From: Halovenus salina
GTDB taxonomy: Archaea > Halobacteriota > Halobacteria > Halobacteriales > Haloarculaceae
Direction of reading: 5' to 3'
Assembly (NCBI RefSeq): GCF_026410925.1
Contig: NZ_CP112972.1
Span: forward strand, 496,001 to 560,000
DNA: 64,000 nucleotides
Below, one piece after another: positions 17,627 to 26,235 of the stretch. The position numbers and the translations under genes are program-made. Below the pieces are notes generated by a model. The model searched no databases and was not told the origin of the DNA. It saw only the letters and a program-made list of their open reading frames with translations. The number at the start of each line of letters is the position of its first letter. Within the stretch, counting starts at the first letter, position 1.

Positions 17627-18616
17627 TCATTCTAGCTCCACCCGCGGATTGAGATACGCATACAGTGCGTCGACGACGACGTTTATCACCACGAATCCGA
17701 GACCGATGACGATAATCGACCCCTGGATAACCGGCCAGTCCCGTTGCCGTATCGAGTCGATAACCAGCGTCCCTAGCCCCGGCCAGTCGAATACCGATTC
17801 AGTGATGACCGCCCCACCGATGAGTGTCCCCAGCTGGAGACCGAGGACGGTGATTATCGGAATCATCGTGTTCCGGAGCACGTGTTTGTACGTGACAAGC
17901 GTCTCTGGCAGTCCCTTGGCCCGGGACGCCTCAACGTAAGACTTCCCGAGCTCTTCGAGCATTCCGCTTCTGGTCAGCCGGACGATAAGCGCCGTGAAGT
18001 ACGTCCCCAGCGTTACCGCTGGCAAGATGATGTGTGAGAGCCACACACGCAACCCGAGGAAGTTCTGCTCTGTCACGAGCAACTCCAGTGCGCCCCCGAA
18101 ACCGATAATCCGGCGACTCGTGGGAAGGAGGTCTATCTGGACCCCGACGACCAGAATTAACATGATTCCCAGCCAGAAGTTCGGAGTGCTGATGCCGACC
18201 AGCGAGAAGCTCGTCGCCGCGTAGTCGACGGGCTCGTTTCGCCGGGTTGCGCTGATGACACCCAGCGGAATCGAGAAGGTGATTGCCACGACCGTCGCAG
18301 CAACCGCTAGCTCAAGCGTCGCAGGCAGTCGGCGGAAGATAATCTCGCTGGCTGGCAGGCCGCGCTGGAAGGAGTACCCCATATCGCCCTGTATGAGGTT
18401 GAATACGTACTCGCCGTACTGTTGGTAGATTGGTTTGTCCAGGCCGAGGTTCTCGGCGAGAGACTGTCGCAGCTCCGGAGATGCATCAATCGGAGCGACG
18501 AAGTCGATTGGGCTTCCGGGCGTGATAAAGCGCAATAGGAAGACGATAGTGACGACTCCCCAGATGACGAGAACCCCCTGCAGCGTCCGTCGTATGAAGA
18601 ACCGAGTCAGTCGCAT
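17627..18616 (-). CDS. Peptide-type ABC transporter permease (OppB/DppB-like)
   Basis: 329 residues starting MRLTRFFIRRTLQGVLVIWGV, the usual OppB N-terminus; the frame stays open for 34 upstream codons that overlap the substrate-binding gene's end. Six helices are expected. ENLGLDKPIYQQYGEYV after helix 1 and the EAA-type loop ASRAKGLPETLVTYKHVLRNTM are family hallmarks. The start lies 22 nt after the stop of the substrate-binding gene, and the next permease starts 19 nt downstream. Confidence 0.9.
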   Translation of the reverse strand: MRLTRFFIRRTLQGVLVIWGVVTIVFLLRFITPGSPIDFVAPIDASPELRQSLAENLGLDKPIYQQYGEYVFNLIQGDMGYSFQRGLPASEIIFRRLPATLELAVAATVVAITFSIPLGVISATRRNEPVDYAATSFSLVGISTPNFWLGIMLILVVGVQIDLLPTSRRIIGFGGALELLVTEQNFLGLRVWLSHIILPAVTLGTYFTALIVRLTRSGMLEELGKSYVEASRAKGLPETLVTYKHVLRNTMIPIITVLGLQLGTLIGGAVITESVFDWPGLGTLVIDSIRQRDWPVIQGSIIVIGLGFVVINVVVDALYAYLNPRVELE

Positions 18617-18638
18617 GAACCAACGCCTCAGCTCGTCT

Positions 18639-20354
18639 TTATTCGGACCGTTCCATTCCCTGTGCCAGGAAGAACTCGTCCGGACGGGGCTCCCAGTCGA
18701 TACGCTCGTTGATACCATAGACGAGGAACTCCTGGTTCAGGAATACCCACACTGCGTCCTCGTGTGCCAGCTGGTTTGCATCTTGGAGGAGCTGCTCTCG
18801 CGTGTCTGCGTCAGCCTCGCTGGCCTGGTCAGACATGAGCTGCTCCATCTCATCGGAGACATAATGCGTCTGGGAGGTGCCCTCGGTGAGCCACGGAAGC
18901 ATCGTCTGGGAGGCGTCGAACGTGGTGTTCCCCCACCCGATGTTGTAGAACGGCGGCTGGGTCGTGATATCGCCATCGAGCAATTCGCCCGCGAGTGTAC
19001 CGAAGTCACGACTGACAGCCTCACAGGAGACGTTGTCGAGTTCGTCGATGAACCCGGCCGCCGCCTGAACGATTTCATCGTTCAGCAGATACCGACCGGC
19101 GGGGTACTCGATTTCGATTTCTGCGCCAGCGTGACCGCTGTTCTCGACGAGTTGTTCGGCCTGCTCTGGGTCGTACGGGTATGGGTCGAGGTCGGGGTTG
19201 TGACCGAAGAAGCTAGGCAGCGTCGGCTGTGCAGTTGGCTGTCCGAAGCCGCTGAGAATTTCGTTTATAATCTGGTCGAGGTCGATTGCGTAGTTCATCG
19301 CCTGTCGGAACTCGACGCTCGAGAACGGTTCGACGTCGTACCGCATCGGCAGGAACAGGATACGAGTACTCCCCTCGTCGGCGACGTAGAGGTCGTCGCT
19401 TCCCTCAATACGCCCTGCGTCAGCCGGCGGCACCGCCGAGACGATGTCGGTCTCACCGGATTCGAGCTGTCCGACGCGCGTGCTGTCCTCGCCCGCGGCG
19501 ATTATCTCGACCTGCGTGGCGTCTGGGAGCTCGCCCCAGTAGTTGTCGAAGCGCTCGAACAGCGTCGACTCACCCTCAGTGTACTCGGAGAGCTGGTAGG
19601 GCCCGGTCCCGTTGATGTCGGTCGCGATATCCTCGTTTGCGTTGTTGTTTATCCATTCCTCGCTGACGACCGAACAGTACGAGGCGATTTCCTGGAAGAC
19701 AAGCGGGTTCGTACCGTCAGAATGGACAATAATCGCGTTCTCGTCCTCGACGACTTCCGCGTCGACGATGCCGGCGAGCTGGTCGCGCTGTGGACTTTCG
19801 AGGTCGCCCACGTCGGGGTCGACGACACGACGGACGCTGAACGCACAGTCACTCGGCGTGAGTTCGGTTCCGTCGTGGAATTCGACACCCTCGCGAATGG
19901 TGAACTTGTGGCGGTCTGGAGCCAGCTGTTCCCACTCGGTTGCGAGACTCTCGATGATTCCGCCGTCCGGTCCGCGCCAGAGGATACCTTCGTAGGCGTG
20001 CAGAATGACGTTGTCGGTCGTTGTCTCACGGTGGTCGTGTGGGTCGAGCGTCGTCGGGTCCTGACGCTGGGTCATCGTGATCTCGAACGGCTCGTCGCTG
20101 CCGTCCTCTCCGTCGTCACCGTCCTCTCCGTCACTTCCGTCAGAACCGTCGGAACCGTCGGAGCCATCACTACCATCCTCGCCGTCAGTGGTGTCGCCGC
20201 CATCCTCGCCGTCCTCGCCGTCCTCACCGTCTTCGAGATCGTCTTCGTCGCCTCCGGAACAGCCTGCGAGTGCGAAACTCGTGACTGCTGCCCCGGTCGC
20301 ACCCGCGTACTGCAGGAAGCCTCTTCTGTTCAGATTGTCTGAATCTTCTGCCAT
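18639..20354 (-). CDS. ABC transporter substrate-binding lipoprotein (family 5 type)
   Basis: 571 residues. The start is set at MAEDSDNLNRRGFLQYAGATG because NRRGFLQ is a twin-arginine signal followed by lipobox LAGC, so it is exported folded and lipid-anchored. A low-complexity linker of Gly, Ser, Asp and Glu repeats (about residues 35-85) tethers a periplasmic-binding-protein domain starting ITMTQRQDPTTLDPHDH. The fold and length fit SBP_bac_5 proteins for di/oligopeptides or nickel. First gene of the importer operon, with its own promoter. Confidence 0.9.
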   Translation of the reverse strand: MAEDSDNLNRRGFLQYAGATGAAVTSFALAGCSGGDEDDLEDGEDGEDGEDGGDTTDGEDGSDGSDGSDGSDGSDGEDGDDGEDGSDEPFEITMTQRQDPTTLDPHDHRETTTDNVILHAYEGILWRGPDGGIIESLATEWEQLAPDRHKFTIREGVEFHDGTELTPSDCAFSVRRVVDPDVGDLESPQRDQLAGIVDAEVVEDENAIIVHSDGTNPLVFQEIASYCSVVSEEWINNNANEDIATDINGTGPYQLSEYTEGESTLFERFDNYWGELPDATQVEIIAAGEDSTRVGQLESGETDIVSAVPPADAGRIEGSDDLYVADEGSTRILFLPMRYDVEPFSSVEFRQAMNYAIDLDQIINEILSGFGQPTAQPTLPSFFGHNPDLDPYPYDPEQAEQLVENSGHAGAEIEIEYPAGRYLLNDEIVQAAAGFIDELDNVSCEAVSRDFGTLAGELLDGDITTQPPFYNIGWGNTTFDASQTMLPWLTEGTSQTHYVSDEMEQLMSDQASEADADTREQLLQDANQLAHEDAVWVFLNQEFLVYGINERIDWEPRPDEFFLAQGMERSE

Positions 20355-20379
20355 AGCGTTCTCAAGCACCACCATGTAC

Positions 20380-20386
20380 ATAAATA
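20380..20386 (-). promoter_or_regulatory. TATA-like box for the ABC importer operon
   Basis: On the minus strand the sequence reads TATTTAT, ending 26 nt upstream of the ATG at 20354. It is the only clear AT-rich box in the divergent spacer for that direction. A second AT run (GCTTTTTTCG, 20461-20470) is correctly placed for the divergent gene at 20492. Confidence 0.5.
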
Positions 20387-20491
20387 CTGTGGCCCCGTCG
20401 ACAGTTGCAATCCAGTGGATTCTGGCTGTTACGCCACATCTGTCTGGTCGTAGACGAACAGCTTTTTTCGACCACTCCCGCAATTCCGGGT

Positions 20492-20971
20492 ATGGATAAT
20501 CTGGGCGACAACTCTCCGTTTGACACGTACTGGCAGGATCTCCTCGATGACACGGCGGTCATCGCGGACGAATACGAGGAGAAGGGCTGGGAGACGCTGA
20601 CGCTCACCCCCGGAGACGTGACGCCACGGTACGACAGCGAGAAACCGGACGGACTGAGCGTCCTCGTACCCGACCCGGAGTACGACCGTCTGTCCGAACT
20701 CACTGACACTGGGACGTTCGACAACGTTGAGGTCTATCGAAACACCGGTGGGCCGATGGTGTTCGTTCTCGTCGTTGAGGAAAATACGGCTGACGAAACC
20801 GCGGTTCTGATTCCAGCGTACTACAACGCTGTTGCTCACTCTGAGTTCGTCGAGACTGTCGAATCACTCGGTGAGATGCCGATTCACGTCCGCGCGCTCG
20901 GCGGCGAGACAGCTATCAGGTTCGTCCACGACGCCGTCTCGCTGTTCACTCCCGACGAAGAGTCGGAGTGA
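20492..20971 (+). CDS. Conserved haloarchaeal protein (resembles DUF7529)
   Basis: 159 residues. W-D-L-L-D-D-T, EEKGWETLTLTPGDVTP, DGLSVLVPDPEYD and LIPAYYNAVA are segments I associate with a small haloarchaeal family annotated DUF7529. Function is unknown; no catalytic residues can be named. The ATG at 20492 lies about 25 nt after a T-rich box. It is divergent from the ABC importer and convergent with the next gene, 12 nt away. Confidence 0.65.
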   Translation: MDNLGDNSPFDTYWQDLLDDTAVIADEYEEKGWETLTLTPGDVTPRYDSEKPDGLSVLVPDPEYDRLSELTDTGTFDNVEVYRNTGGPMVFVLVVEENTADETAVLIPAYYNAVAHSEFVETVESLGEMPIHVRALGGETAIRFVHDAVSLFTPDEESE

Positions 20972-20983
20972 GTGTGAGAGCGT

Positions 20984-21562
20984 TCACGTCTGCTCTCGCT
21001 CGTAGGCAACCGTCCAGGCGGCTTCGGGTGGGTCGGGTGTCTCCTTTTCGATCGTCAGCGGAAGTTTCTCGCGGGCCCACGTGACGCCTTCGGCGATGTT
21101 CTGGCCGTTGCCGTCGACGTGGTCGGCACCCATTCGTGGATTCACACTGGAGGCCTCCTCGTGGGCGTAGAGATGTGTCCGTGCGTCGTCGGTCGCAAAG
21201 AGCATAACGTGATGCTGGCGCGGGGCGAGCGGAGACTCCCGGTAGACCCAGGAGCCACACTCTGGCTGTCCGTCCAGCGTTTTCAACCGCGAAAAGGGGT
21301 TCCGAATAAATCCCTCCTTCCAGAGGTATTCGTCGACCAGCGCCGGGGGCATATCGACGGTTCCCGCGTACTCTGCGGCGGTAATCGGGCGCGGGCCGAT
21401 GCGTTCATCGATGACTCCCCCGAGTTCCGACAGCTCGCGTCTGACCGCCTCCCACCAGCGTCCTTCCGGACCGACGTTGTACCGACTGGGAACGCCATAT
21501 GTCACCGTCAATCCGAGGCCTGCACCGAAATTGACGAGCGGGTCGGGGAGTTCGATGCCCAT
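20984..21562 (-). CDS. Hypothetical protein
   Basis: 192 residues starting MGIELPDPLVNFGAGLGLT; the frame is open 15 codons further, but the chosen ATG begins a coherent protein. It is rich in Trp, Glu and Arg, with no signal peptide or membrane helix. Segments such as GRWWEAVRREL and ARTHLYAHEEASSVNPRMGADHVD give no family I recognise. The sequence is soluble in character and codon use matches its neighbours. Confidence 0.6.
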   Translation of the reverse strand: MGIELPDPLVNFGAGLGLTVTYGVPSRYNVGPEGRWWEAVRRELSELGGVIDERIGPRPITAAEYAGTVDMPPALVDEYLWKEGFIRNPFSRLKTLDGQPECGSWVYRESPLAPRQHHVMLFATDDARTHLYAHEEASSVNPRMGADHVDGNGQNIAEGVTWAREKLPLTIEKETPDPPEAAWTVAYEREQT

Positions 21563-21663
21563 CGTTCTATCCGAACGGTCTGTCGGGCCGGTCTTGAGTG
21601 TTCTCACTTCGGGAGCCGACCGAAACCACGAGACTTACCACGGAGAACGACAAGACGTTAGGT

Positions 21664-21897
21664 ATGAACCCGTTCGCTTACGACGACAAACTCGAATTTC
21701 TCGGCGTGCTCGCCGGTGGTTTCGTGATTATCGTCGCTCTCGGAACGCTCCTCGAACCGCCGTGGACGACGAACGAAGAGACAGCCGCAGCCATCGTCCA
21801 GACTGTCGGCGTCGTTCTCTCTGTTCTCGTCGGAATCGCGATTATACAGGTCACCTACAGCAGAAGCCTGCGTGACTTGCTCCCCGGCGGAGAGTAG
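21664..21897 (+). CDS. Small two-helix membrane protein, unknown
   Basis: 77 residues starting MNPFAYDDKLEFLGVLAGG, with two membrane helices (about 13-31 and 42-63) separated by a short polar loop and ending SLRDLLPGGE. The ATG at 21664 is preferred over an upstream in-frame one that would overlap the divergent gene. It sits 49 nt before cdc48 on the same strand, but cdc48 appears to have its own promoter. Confidence 0.65.
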   Translation: MNPFAYDDKLEFLGVLAGGFVIIVALGTLLEPPWTTNEETAAAIVQTVGVVLSVLVGIAIIQVTYSRSLRDLLPGGE

Positions 21898-21912
21898 GCC
21901 GGTCATTCTCCG

Positions 21913-21922
21913 AAAACATATA
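21913..21922 (+). promoter_or_regulatory. TATA-like box for the cdc48 gene
   Basis: AAAACATATA ends 24 nt before the ATG at 21947, giving a likely leaderless transcript and supporting that ATG over the upstream in-frame start. Confidence 0.5.
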
Positions 21923-21946
21923 CCCCGTTCGTCCGTACCCTACGGT

Positions 21947-24052
21947 ATGACAGACGACGGTATCGTCGACGTCACGGTCGAGGGTGCACGGAAGGCCGAC
22001 GCCGGCCGCGGCCGGGCACGTATTTCTGACAGCGTCCAGAGCGAACTCGGTGTACTGAGCGGTGACGCGGTTATCATCGAGGGGTCACGGCTGACAGTCG
22101 CCAAGGTCTGGCCAAGTGACGAAGACGGGCAGTTCGTCCGCGTCGACGCCGACACGCGAAAGAGTGCGGGCGTCAACATCGGCGACACCGTCAAACTCAG
22201 AAGCGGCAGCGTCAACGACGCCAAACAAATTACGCTCCAGCCAGCCAGCGAACACGCAAACGAGACGGCCTCCGAGGAGGCCTTGCGCGAACAACTCCGA
22301 GACGACCTCGTGCGACAGGGCAAACAGATTCGCGCCGAGGGGTACGGACCGTACGTCGTCACGGACACGGACCCCGGCGGCTCGGTCAAGATTACTGGGT
22401 CGACGGTTGTCCGTCTCAACCCAGCGCTGGCATCGGTCGAGGAAAGCGCGACACAGACCGCAGACGACTCGGGTAGCTCCGCCGATACGGCGACGACCTA
22501 CGAGGATATCGGCGGGCTCGACGACGAACTCAATCTCGTCAGGGAGATGATAGAGCTCCCTCTCTCGGAGCCGGAGCTGTTCACGAGACTCGGCATCGAC
22601 CCGCCGAAAGGCGTCTTGCTCTATGGCCCGCCGGGAACCGGAAAGACGCTCATCGCCCGCGCTGTCGCAAACGAGGTCGACGCCTACTTCGACACAATCT
22701 CCGGCCCAGAAATCGTCTCAAAATACAAAGGCGAGTCCGAGGAACGGCTGCGCCAGGCCTTCGAGGAGGCAAGCAGAGAGGCTCCGGCGATTCTGTTTAT
22801 CGACGAGATCGACTCGATAGCCGGCGCTCGCGACGAGGACGCAGACATGGAGAACCGCGTCGTCGCACAGTTGTTGACGCTGCTCGACGGGCTCGAAGCC
22901 ACAGACGAGGTCATCGTCATCGGCGCGACAAACCGTGTCGACGACATCGACGAGGCAATCCGGCGGGGCGGCCGCTTCGACCGCGAGATAGAGATTGGCG
23001 TCCCAGACGTAACTGGTCGTGAGGAGATTCTGGAGGTCCACACCCGCAATATGCCCCTCGCTGATGATATCGACCTCCCGACAATCGCCGACCGAACCCA
23101 CGGCTTCGTCGGGGCCGACATCGCCTCGCTCTGTCGGGAAGCCGGGATGGCTGCGCTCCGTCGGGGAGGTCACGACGCCGCCGAACTGACGGTGACCTAC
23201 GCGGACTTCGAGACCGCGATGACCGGCGTCGACCCGTCGGGGATGCGCGAGTACGTCGCCGAGCAGCCCGAGACAACTTTTGCAGATGTCGGCGGGCTCG
23301 ACGCGACCAAAAACAGACTGACCGAAGCCGTCGAGTGGCCGCTGTCGTACGGCCCGCTGTTCGAAGAGGCGGGCGCTGACCCACCGTCGGGTGTTCTCTT
23401 GCACGGGCCACCTGGCACCGGCAAGACACTGTTGGCGGAGGGTATCGCGGGCGAAAGTGGCGTCAACTTCGTCCGCGTCAACGGTCCCGAGATACTCGAC
23501 AAGTACGTCGGCGAATCTGAACAGGCAATCCGAGAGCTGTTCGAGCGAGCGCGCCAGGCTGCGCCGGCCATTGTCTTCCTCGACGAGATCGATGCAATCG
23601 CCAGCAGCCGCGGCCAGGGGAACGAGGTATCAGAGCGTGTCGTCTCGCAGTTGCTCACGGAGATGGACCGGGCCGCGGGCCACCCCAAGCTCGTGGTGCT
23701 CGCGGCCACGAACCGGAAGGAAGGAATCGACCCGGCGCTGCTCAGGCCAGGTCGACTCGAACAGCATATCGAGGTTCCAAATCCCGATCAAGAGGCACGC
23801 CGCGAGATTCTGGAAGTCCACACAGAGGGTGCACCCCTGGGCGAAGATGTCGACCTCGAAACCCTCGCTGCATCCACTGCGGGCTACTCCGGTGCCGACA
23901 TCGAGGCGCTCGCTCGGGAAGCCTCAATGCGGGCGATTCGGACGGTCGCGACGGATATCGACCCAGAGGAGGTCGCCAACCACACCGGCGAGGTCGTCAT
24001 CACGGCAACGGATTTCGAACAGGCACGGCAGACGCTCGACGAGCGAACGTAG
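21947..24052 (+). CDS. cdc48: Cdc48/VAT-type AAA ATPase
   Basis: 701 residues. The N-terminal double-psi barrel region (about 5-90, DVTVEGARKADAGRGRARIS) is followed by two AAA modules. D1 has GPPGTGKT near 227 and LFIDEIDSIAG; D2 has GPPGTGKT near 486 and VFLDEIDAIASSRG. Each has a sensor/arginine-finger region (GRFDREIEIG and RPGRLEQHIEV). Such hexamers unfold proteins and hand them to the proteasome. It is slightly shorter than the usual 730-760 residues and lacks a C-terminal HbYX tail. Haloarchaea carry several paralogues, so the exact orthologue is uncertain. Confidence 0.93.
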   Translation: MTDDGIVDVTVEGARKADAGRGRARISDSVQSELGVLSGDAVIIEGSRLTVAKVWPSDEDGQFVRVDADTRKSAGVNIGDTVKLRSGSVNDAKQITLQPASEHANETASEEALREQLRDDLVRQGKQIRAEGYGPYVVTDTDPGGSVKITGSTVVRLNPALASVEESATQTADDSGSSADTATTYEDIGGLDDELNLVREMIELPLSEPELFTRLGIDPPKGVLLYGPPGTGKTLIARAVANEVDAYFDTISGPEIVSKYKGESEERLRQAFEEASREAPAILFIDEIDSIAGARDEDADMENRVVAQLLTLLDGLEATDEVIVIGATNRVDDIDEAIRRGGRFDREIEIGVPDVTGREEILEVHTRNMPLADDIDLPTIADRTHGFVGADIASLCREAGMAALRRGGHDAAELTVTYADFETAMTGVDPSGMREYVAEQPETTFADVGGLDATKNRLTEAVEWPLSYGPLFEEAGADPPSGVLLHGPPGTGKTLLAEGIAGESGVNFVRVNGPEILDKYVGESEQAIRELFERARQAAPAIVFLDEIDAIASSRGQGNEVSERVVSQLLTEMDRAAGHPKLVVLAATNRKEGIDPALLRPGRLEQHIEVPNPDQEARREILEVHTEGAPLGEDVDLETLAASTAGYSGADIEALAREASMRAIRTVATDIDPEEVANHTGEVVITATDFEQARQTLDERT

Positions 24053-24195
24053 CTCGGGCTGCCTGCGGCGGGAGACTGGCGTACGGGCGTTCTCTCCTGT
24101 CGACACCCGTCTCGTCCCCAGGCGGTGACGACCCTCTTGGCCGCAGATTTAAGTGTAGTGAATCCATCGGCACTGACAGCGAAGAGAGCTGACGT

Positions 24196-25236
24196 ATGAG
24201 CGATGATATCCACAGTTCTGCCGACGGTGCAGTGAACCGGCACGCGTATCTCGTCGAACAGGCCGAAGACGGCCTCTACATGACGGACGAGTCGGGGGAG
24301 TTTACCGTGGTCAACGAGGCGTTTACCGAGTTGACGGGGTACGAGCGCGAGGAGATTATCGGAAGCGGACCGGAGCTTTTACTGGAGGATGACGAGCTCG
24401 AAGAGCTCAACACGCATATCAGGGGAGCACTGCGCACAGATGGGGATTCGGGCTCGGTGCTGACGACAATCGTGGCGAAGTCAGGACAGCGCAAGCCCGT
24501 CGAAATCAGGTTCAATCTGTTACCTGCAGAAGAGCAGTACAACGGCCTGACTGGAGTCGTTCGAGACGTTCGCGCCCGGCGTCACCGCAAACAGAAACTT
24601 GACGTGTTGAGCCGCGTGCTCAGACACAACGTCCGGAACAAACTGAATCTAATCTTCGGTCACGCCCAGATTATCCAGAATGCCGCCAACGACCAGCACG
24701 CCGACGCAGCCAGGCAGATAGAAGACGCCGCCGAAGAGCTCCGCGAGCTGAGCGAGAAGGCCCGAACCGCACAGACCGAGGTCGGGTTCAATCCGTCCGT
24801 CGAAGGCCAGACAGACCTCGTCGAACTCATCGAGCACCTCGCCGTACAGTTCCGACGCGAACAGCCCGAGGCCGAAATCACGACGGCGCTGCCGGAACAA
24901 CTGACCGCCACCGCACCCAAATCCTACCGAATAGCGGTCTCAGAGCTCGTCGAGAACGCAATCCAGCACAACCCGGCCGACAACCCCGCAGTCCGTATCA
25001 CTCTCGAACGGACAGACAACGGTGTCGTCACTGGGGTTGAAGACGGCTGTCCACCGATACCCGACACCGACCGCCGCGCAATCAACGAGGGTGAGGAGAC
25101 GCCGCTTGTTCATTCGATGGGAATCGGGCTCTGGCTAGCGAACTGGGTCGCGGATACGGTCGGTGGAGAGCTTCGACTCGACCGGCTTCCCGACGACGCC
25201 GGAAACAGAGCGATAATTATACTTCGTGGCCTCTAG
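24196..25236 (+). CDS. PAS-domain sensor histidine kinase
   Basis: 346 residues and no membrane helix. A PAS domain (about 14-125, DGLYMTDESGEFTVVNEAFTELTGYE) is followed by a phosphoacceptor helix with RVLRHNVRNKLN (H144), the haloarchaeal variant of the H-box, and a HATPase domain with ELVENAIQHNP and a G-box (SMGIGLWLANW). It would sense a cytosolic or ligand signal and autophosphorylate; no partner regulator is adjacent, so an orphan kinase. Convergent with carbonic anhydrase, overlapping it by four bases. Confidence 0.9.
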   Translation: MSDDIHSSADGAVNRHAYLVEQAEDGLYMTDESGEFTVVNEAFTELTGYEREEIIGSGPELLLEDDELEELNTHIRGALRTDGDSGSVLTTIVAKSGQRKPVEIRFNLLPAEEQYNGLTGVVRDVRARRHRKQKLDVLSRVLRHNVRNKLNLIFGHAQIIQNAANDQHADAARQIEDAAEELRELSEKARTAQTEVGFNPSVEGQTDLVELIEHLAVQFRREQPEAEITTALPEQLTATAPKSYRIAVSELVENAIQHNPADNPAVRITLERTDNGVVTGVEDGCPPIPDTDRRAINEGEETPLVHSMGIGLWLANWVADTVGGELRLDRLPDDAGNRAIIILRGL

Positions 25237-25913
25237 TAGGTCCACAGCCGCTGGATGCGGTCGGCGAGGGCGGGGTACTGCGATTCCAACACGGAGACAT
25301 CGTGTGTCCCGTCGACGTTGACGAGGTGTGCCCTGCCGCGTTTGTCCGAGTACACATCATGGAAATCGTAGACGACACCGACGGCTGTGACCGCGTCCGG
25401 CACGTCCTCGCTCTCACACAGGTGCTGAATCTGTCTGTCGACGTTGTGCTCGACGAGTCGGTTTATCGCCTCGTCGTCAGAGATATCCGGGGGGAGCGAG
25501 TCGAGAGCCGCCGAGAGGTCGTCTTCGATTAGCCGGACACAGTGCTCGATACCGGGACGGTCCTCGATACCTTCTGTGAGACTCCGGTATGCGGCGGTGA
25601 CTGCACCACAGCCGGTGTGTCCGACGACCAGAACGGTCTCCGTCCCGGTATGGACCAGTGGGTAGAGCACGTCGCCAGCAATGACCTTCCCGCGTTCGGT
25701 CTGCTGTCTGACGCGGTTGCCGATGTTGCTATGTGTAAAGATGTGGCCCGGTGGTCTGTCGTCCCACATCCCGTCCTGGAGTACGCGCGAGTCACCGCAG
25801 GACACTGTGAGGAGTTCCGGCCGTTGTCCCTCCTGTAGCCCACCGAGTGTGTCTTGTCTCGTTGTGACATGACGATCGTTCGCACGGAACAGTTCGCGTA
25901 CGACCTCGTCCAT
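25233..25913 (-). CDS. Beta-class carbonic anhydrase
   Basis: 226 residues starting MDEVVRELFRANDRHV. Zinc ligands C39, H99 and C102 and the catalytic Asp-Arg dyad D41/R43 are all present in SCGDSR and GHTGCG. It interconverts CO2 and bicarbonate in the cytosol. The upstream frame could extend nine codons, but the chosen ATG matches the family N-terminus. A weak A/T run (GAAAAGCTT) lies about 28 nt upstream, and a 20-bp perfect palindrome lies 78-97 bp upstream. Confidence 0.92.
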   Translation of the reverse strand: MDEVVRELFRANDRHVTTRQDTLGGLQEGQRPELLTVSCGDSRVLQDGMWDDRPPGHIFTHSNIGNRVRQQTERGKVIAGDVLYPLVHTGTETVLVVGHTGCGAVTAAYRSLTEGIEDRPGIEHCVRLIEDDLSAALDSLPPDISDDEAINRLVEHNVDRQIQHLCESEDVPDAVTAVGVVYDFHDVYSDKRGRAHLVNVDGTHDVSVLESQYPALADRIQRLWTY

Positions 25914-25990
25914 ACCTAGTACCGCAACTGCCCAGGTCACAAGCTTTTCGCCACCCGAAGAGAGGAGTCGAGGCCCGGGAGAGAGGAGAA

Positions 25991-26010
25991 GTGGTCGTCC
26001 GGACGACCAC
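25991..26010. promoter_or_regulatory. Perfect 20-bp palindrome upstream of carbonic anhydrase
   Basis: GTGGTCGTCC followed directly by GGACGACCAC, a perfect dyad with no spacer. It is 78-97 bp upstream of the carbonic anhydrase ATG on the minus strand. It could be an operator for a dimeric regulator, or a terminator-like stem for the nitrilase transcript. No T-run follows. Confidence 0.45.
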
Positions 26011-26111
26011 GAGTGCCCGCCGCCGAGGATGGAGTGGTCGGAGTTAGTGCCGGTGCGACGTGAAAAGCGTCTCCCGGCAACATGCTGTTGTGACCGACAG
26101 GGTTTAAATTT

Positions 26112-26134
26112 CCCGACTGGGGCAACCCATCGGG
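26112..26134 (+). other. Hairpin with GCAA tetraloop
   Basis: CCCGA, a bulged C, TGGG, loop GCAA, CCCA, TCGGG: nine base pairs closed by a GNRA-type loop. A TTTAAA box lies just upstream (26103-26108), too close to place the whole stem in a transcript from that box unless transcription starts early. Structure predicted by eye. Confidence 0.4.
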
Positions 26135-26235
26135 ATTATGGCAGCTATGTTCGTGACCACGTCCTGCTTTTCCACGGTTTACGGACGTAGCCGGGGGTTG
26201 GTCGCTGTCGTGAGACACCCTCGCGACAACCACTA

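Larger units (their letters stand above)
25914..26235. other. 322-bp spacer with palindrome and hairpin, no convincing gene
   Basis: Between the nitrilase gene's 3' end and the carbonic anhydrase start. It holds a perfect 20-bp palindrome (25991-26010), a TTTAAA box (26103-26108) and a hairpin with a GCAA loop (26112-26134). An ORF starting ATGGCAGCTATG at 26138 runs into antisense nitrilase sequence and has no protein-like composition, so I do not call it. A structured RNA or regulatory region is possible. Confidence 0.6.

Noticed and set aside
18435..20342. Long open frame (635 codons) on the plus strand opposite the ABC substrate-binding gene
   Set aside because: It is antisense to a strong family-5 binding protein with a Tat lipobox; the antisense translation has no domain features and reflects the GC bias of the coding strand.
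25937..26233. 98-codon minus-strand frame in the spacer before carbonic anhydrase
   Set aside because: Composition is Pro/Ser/His-rich without a fold-like pattern and it overlaps the probable promoter.
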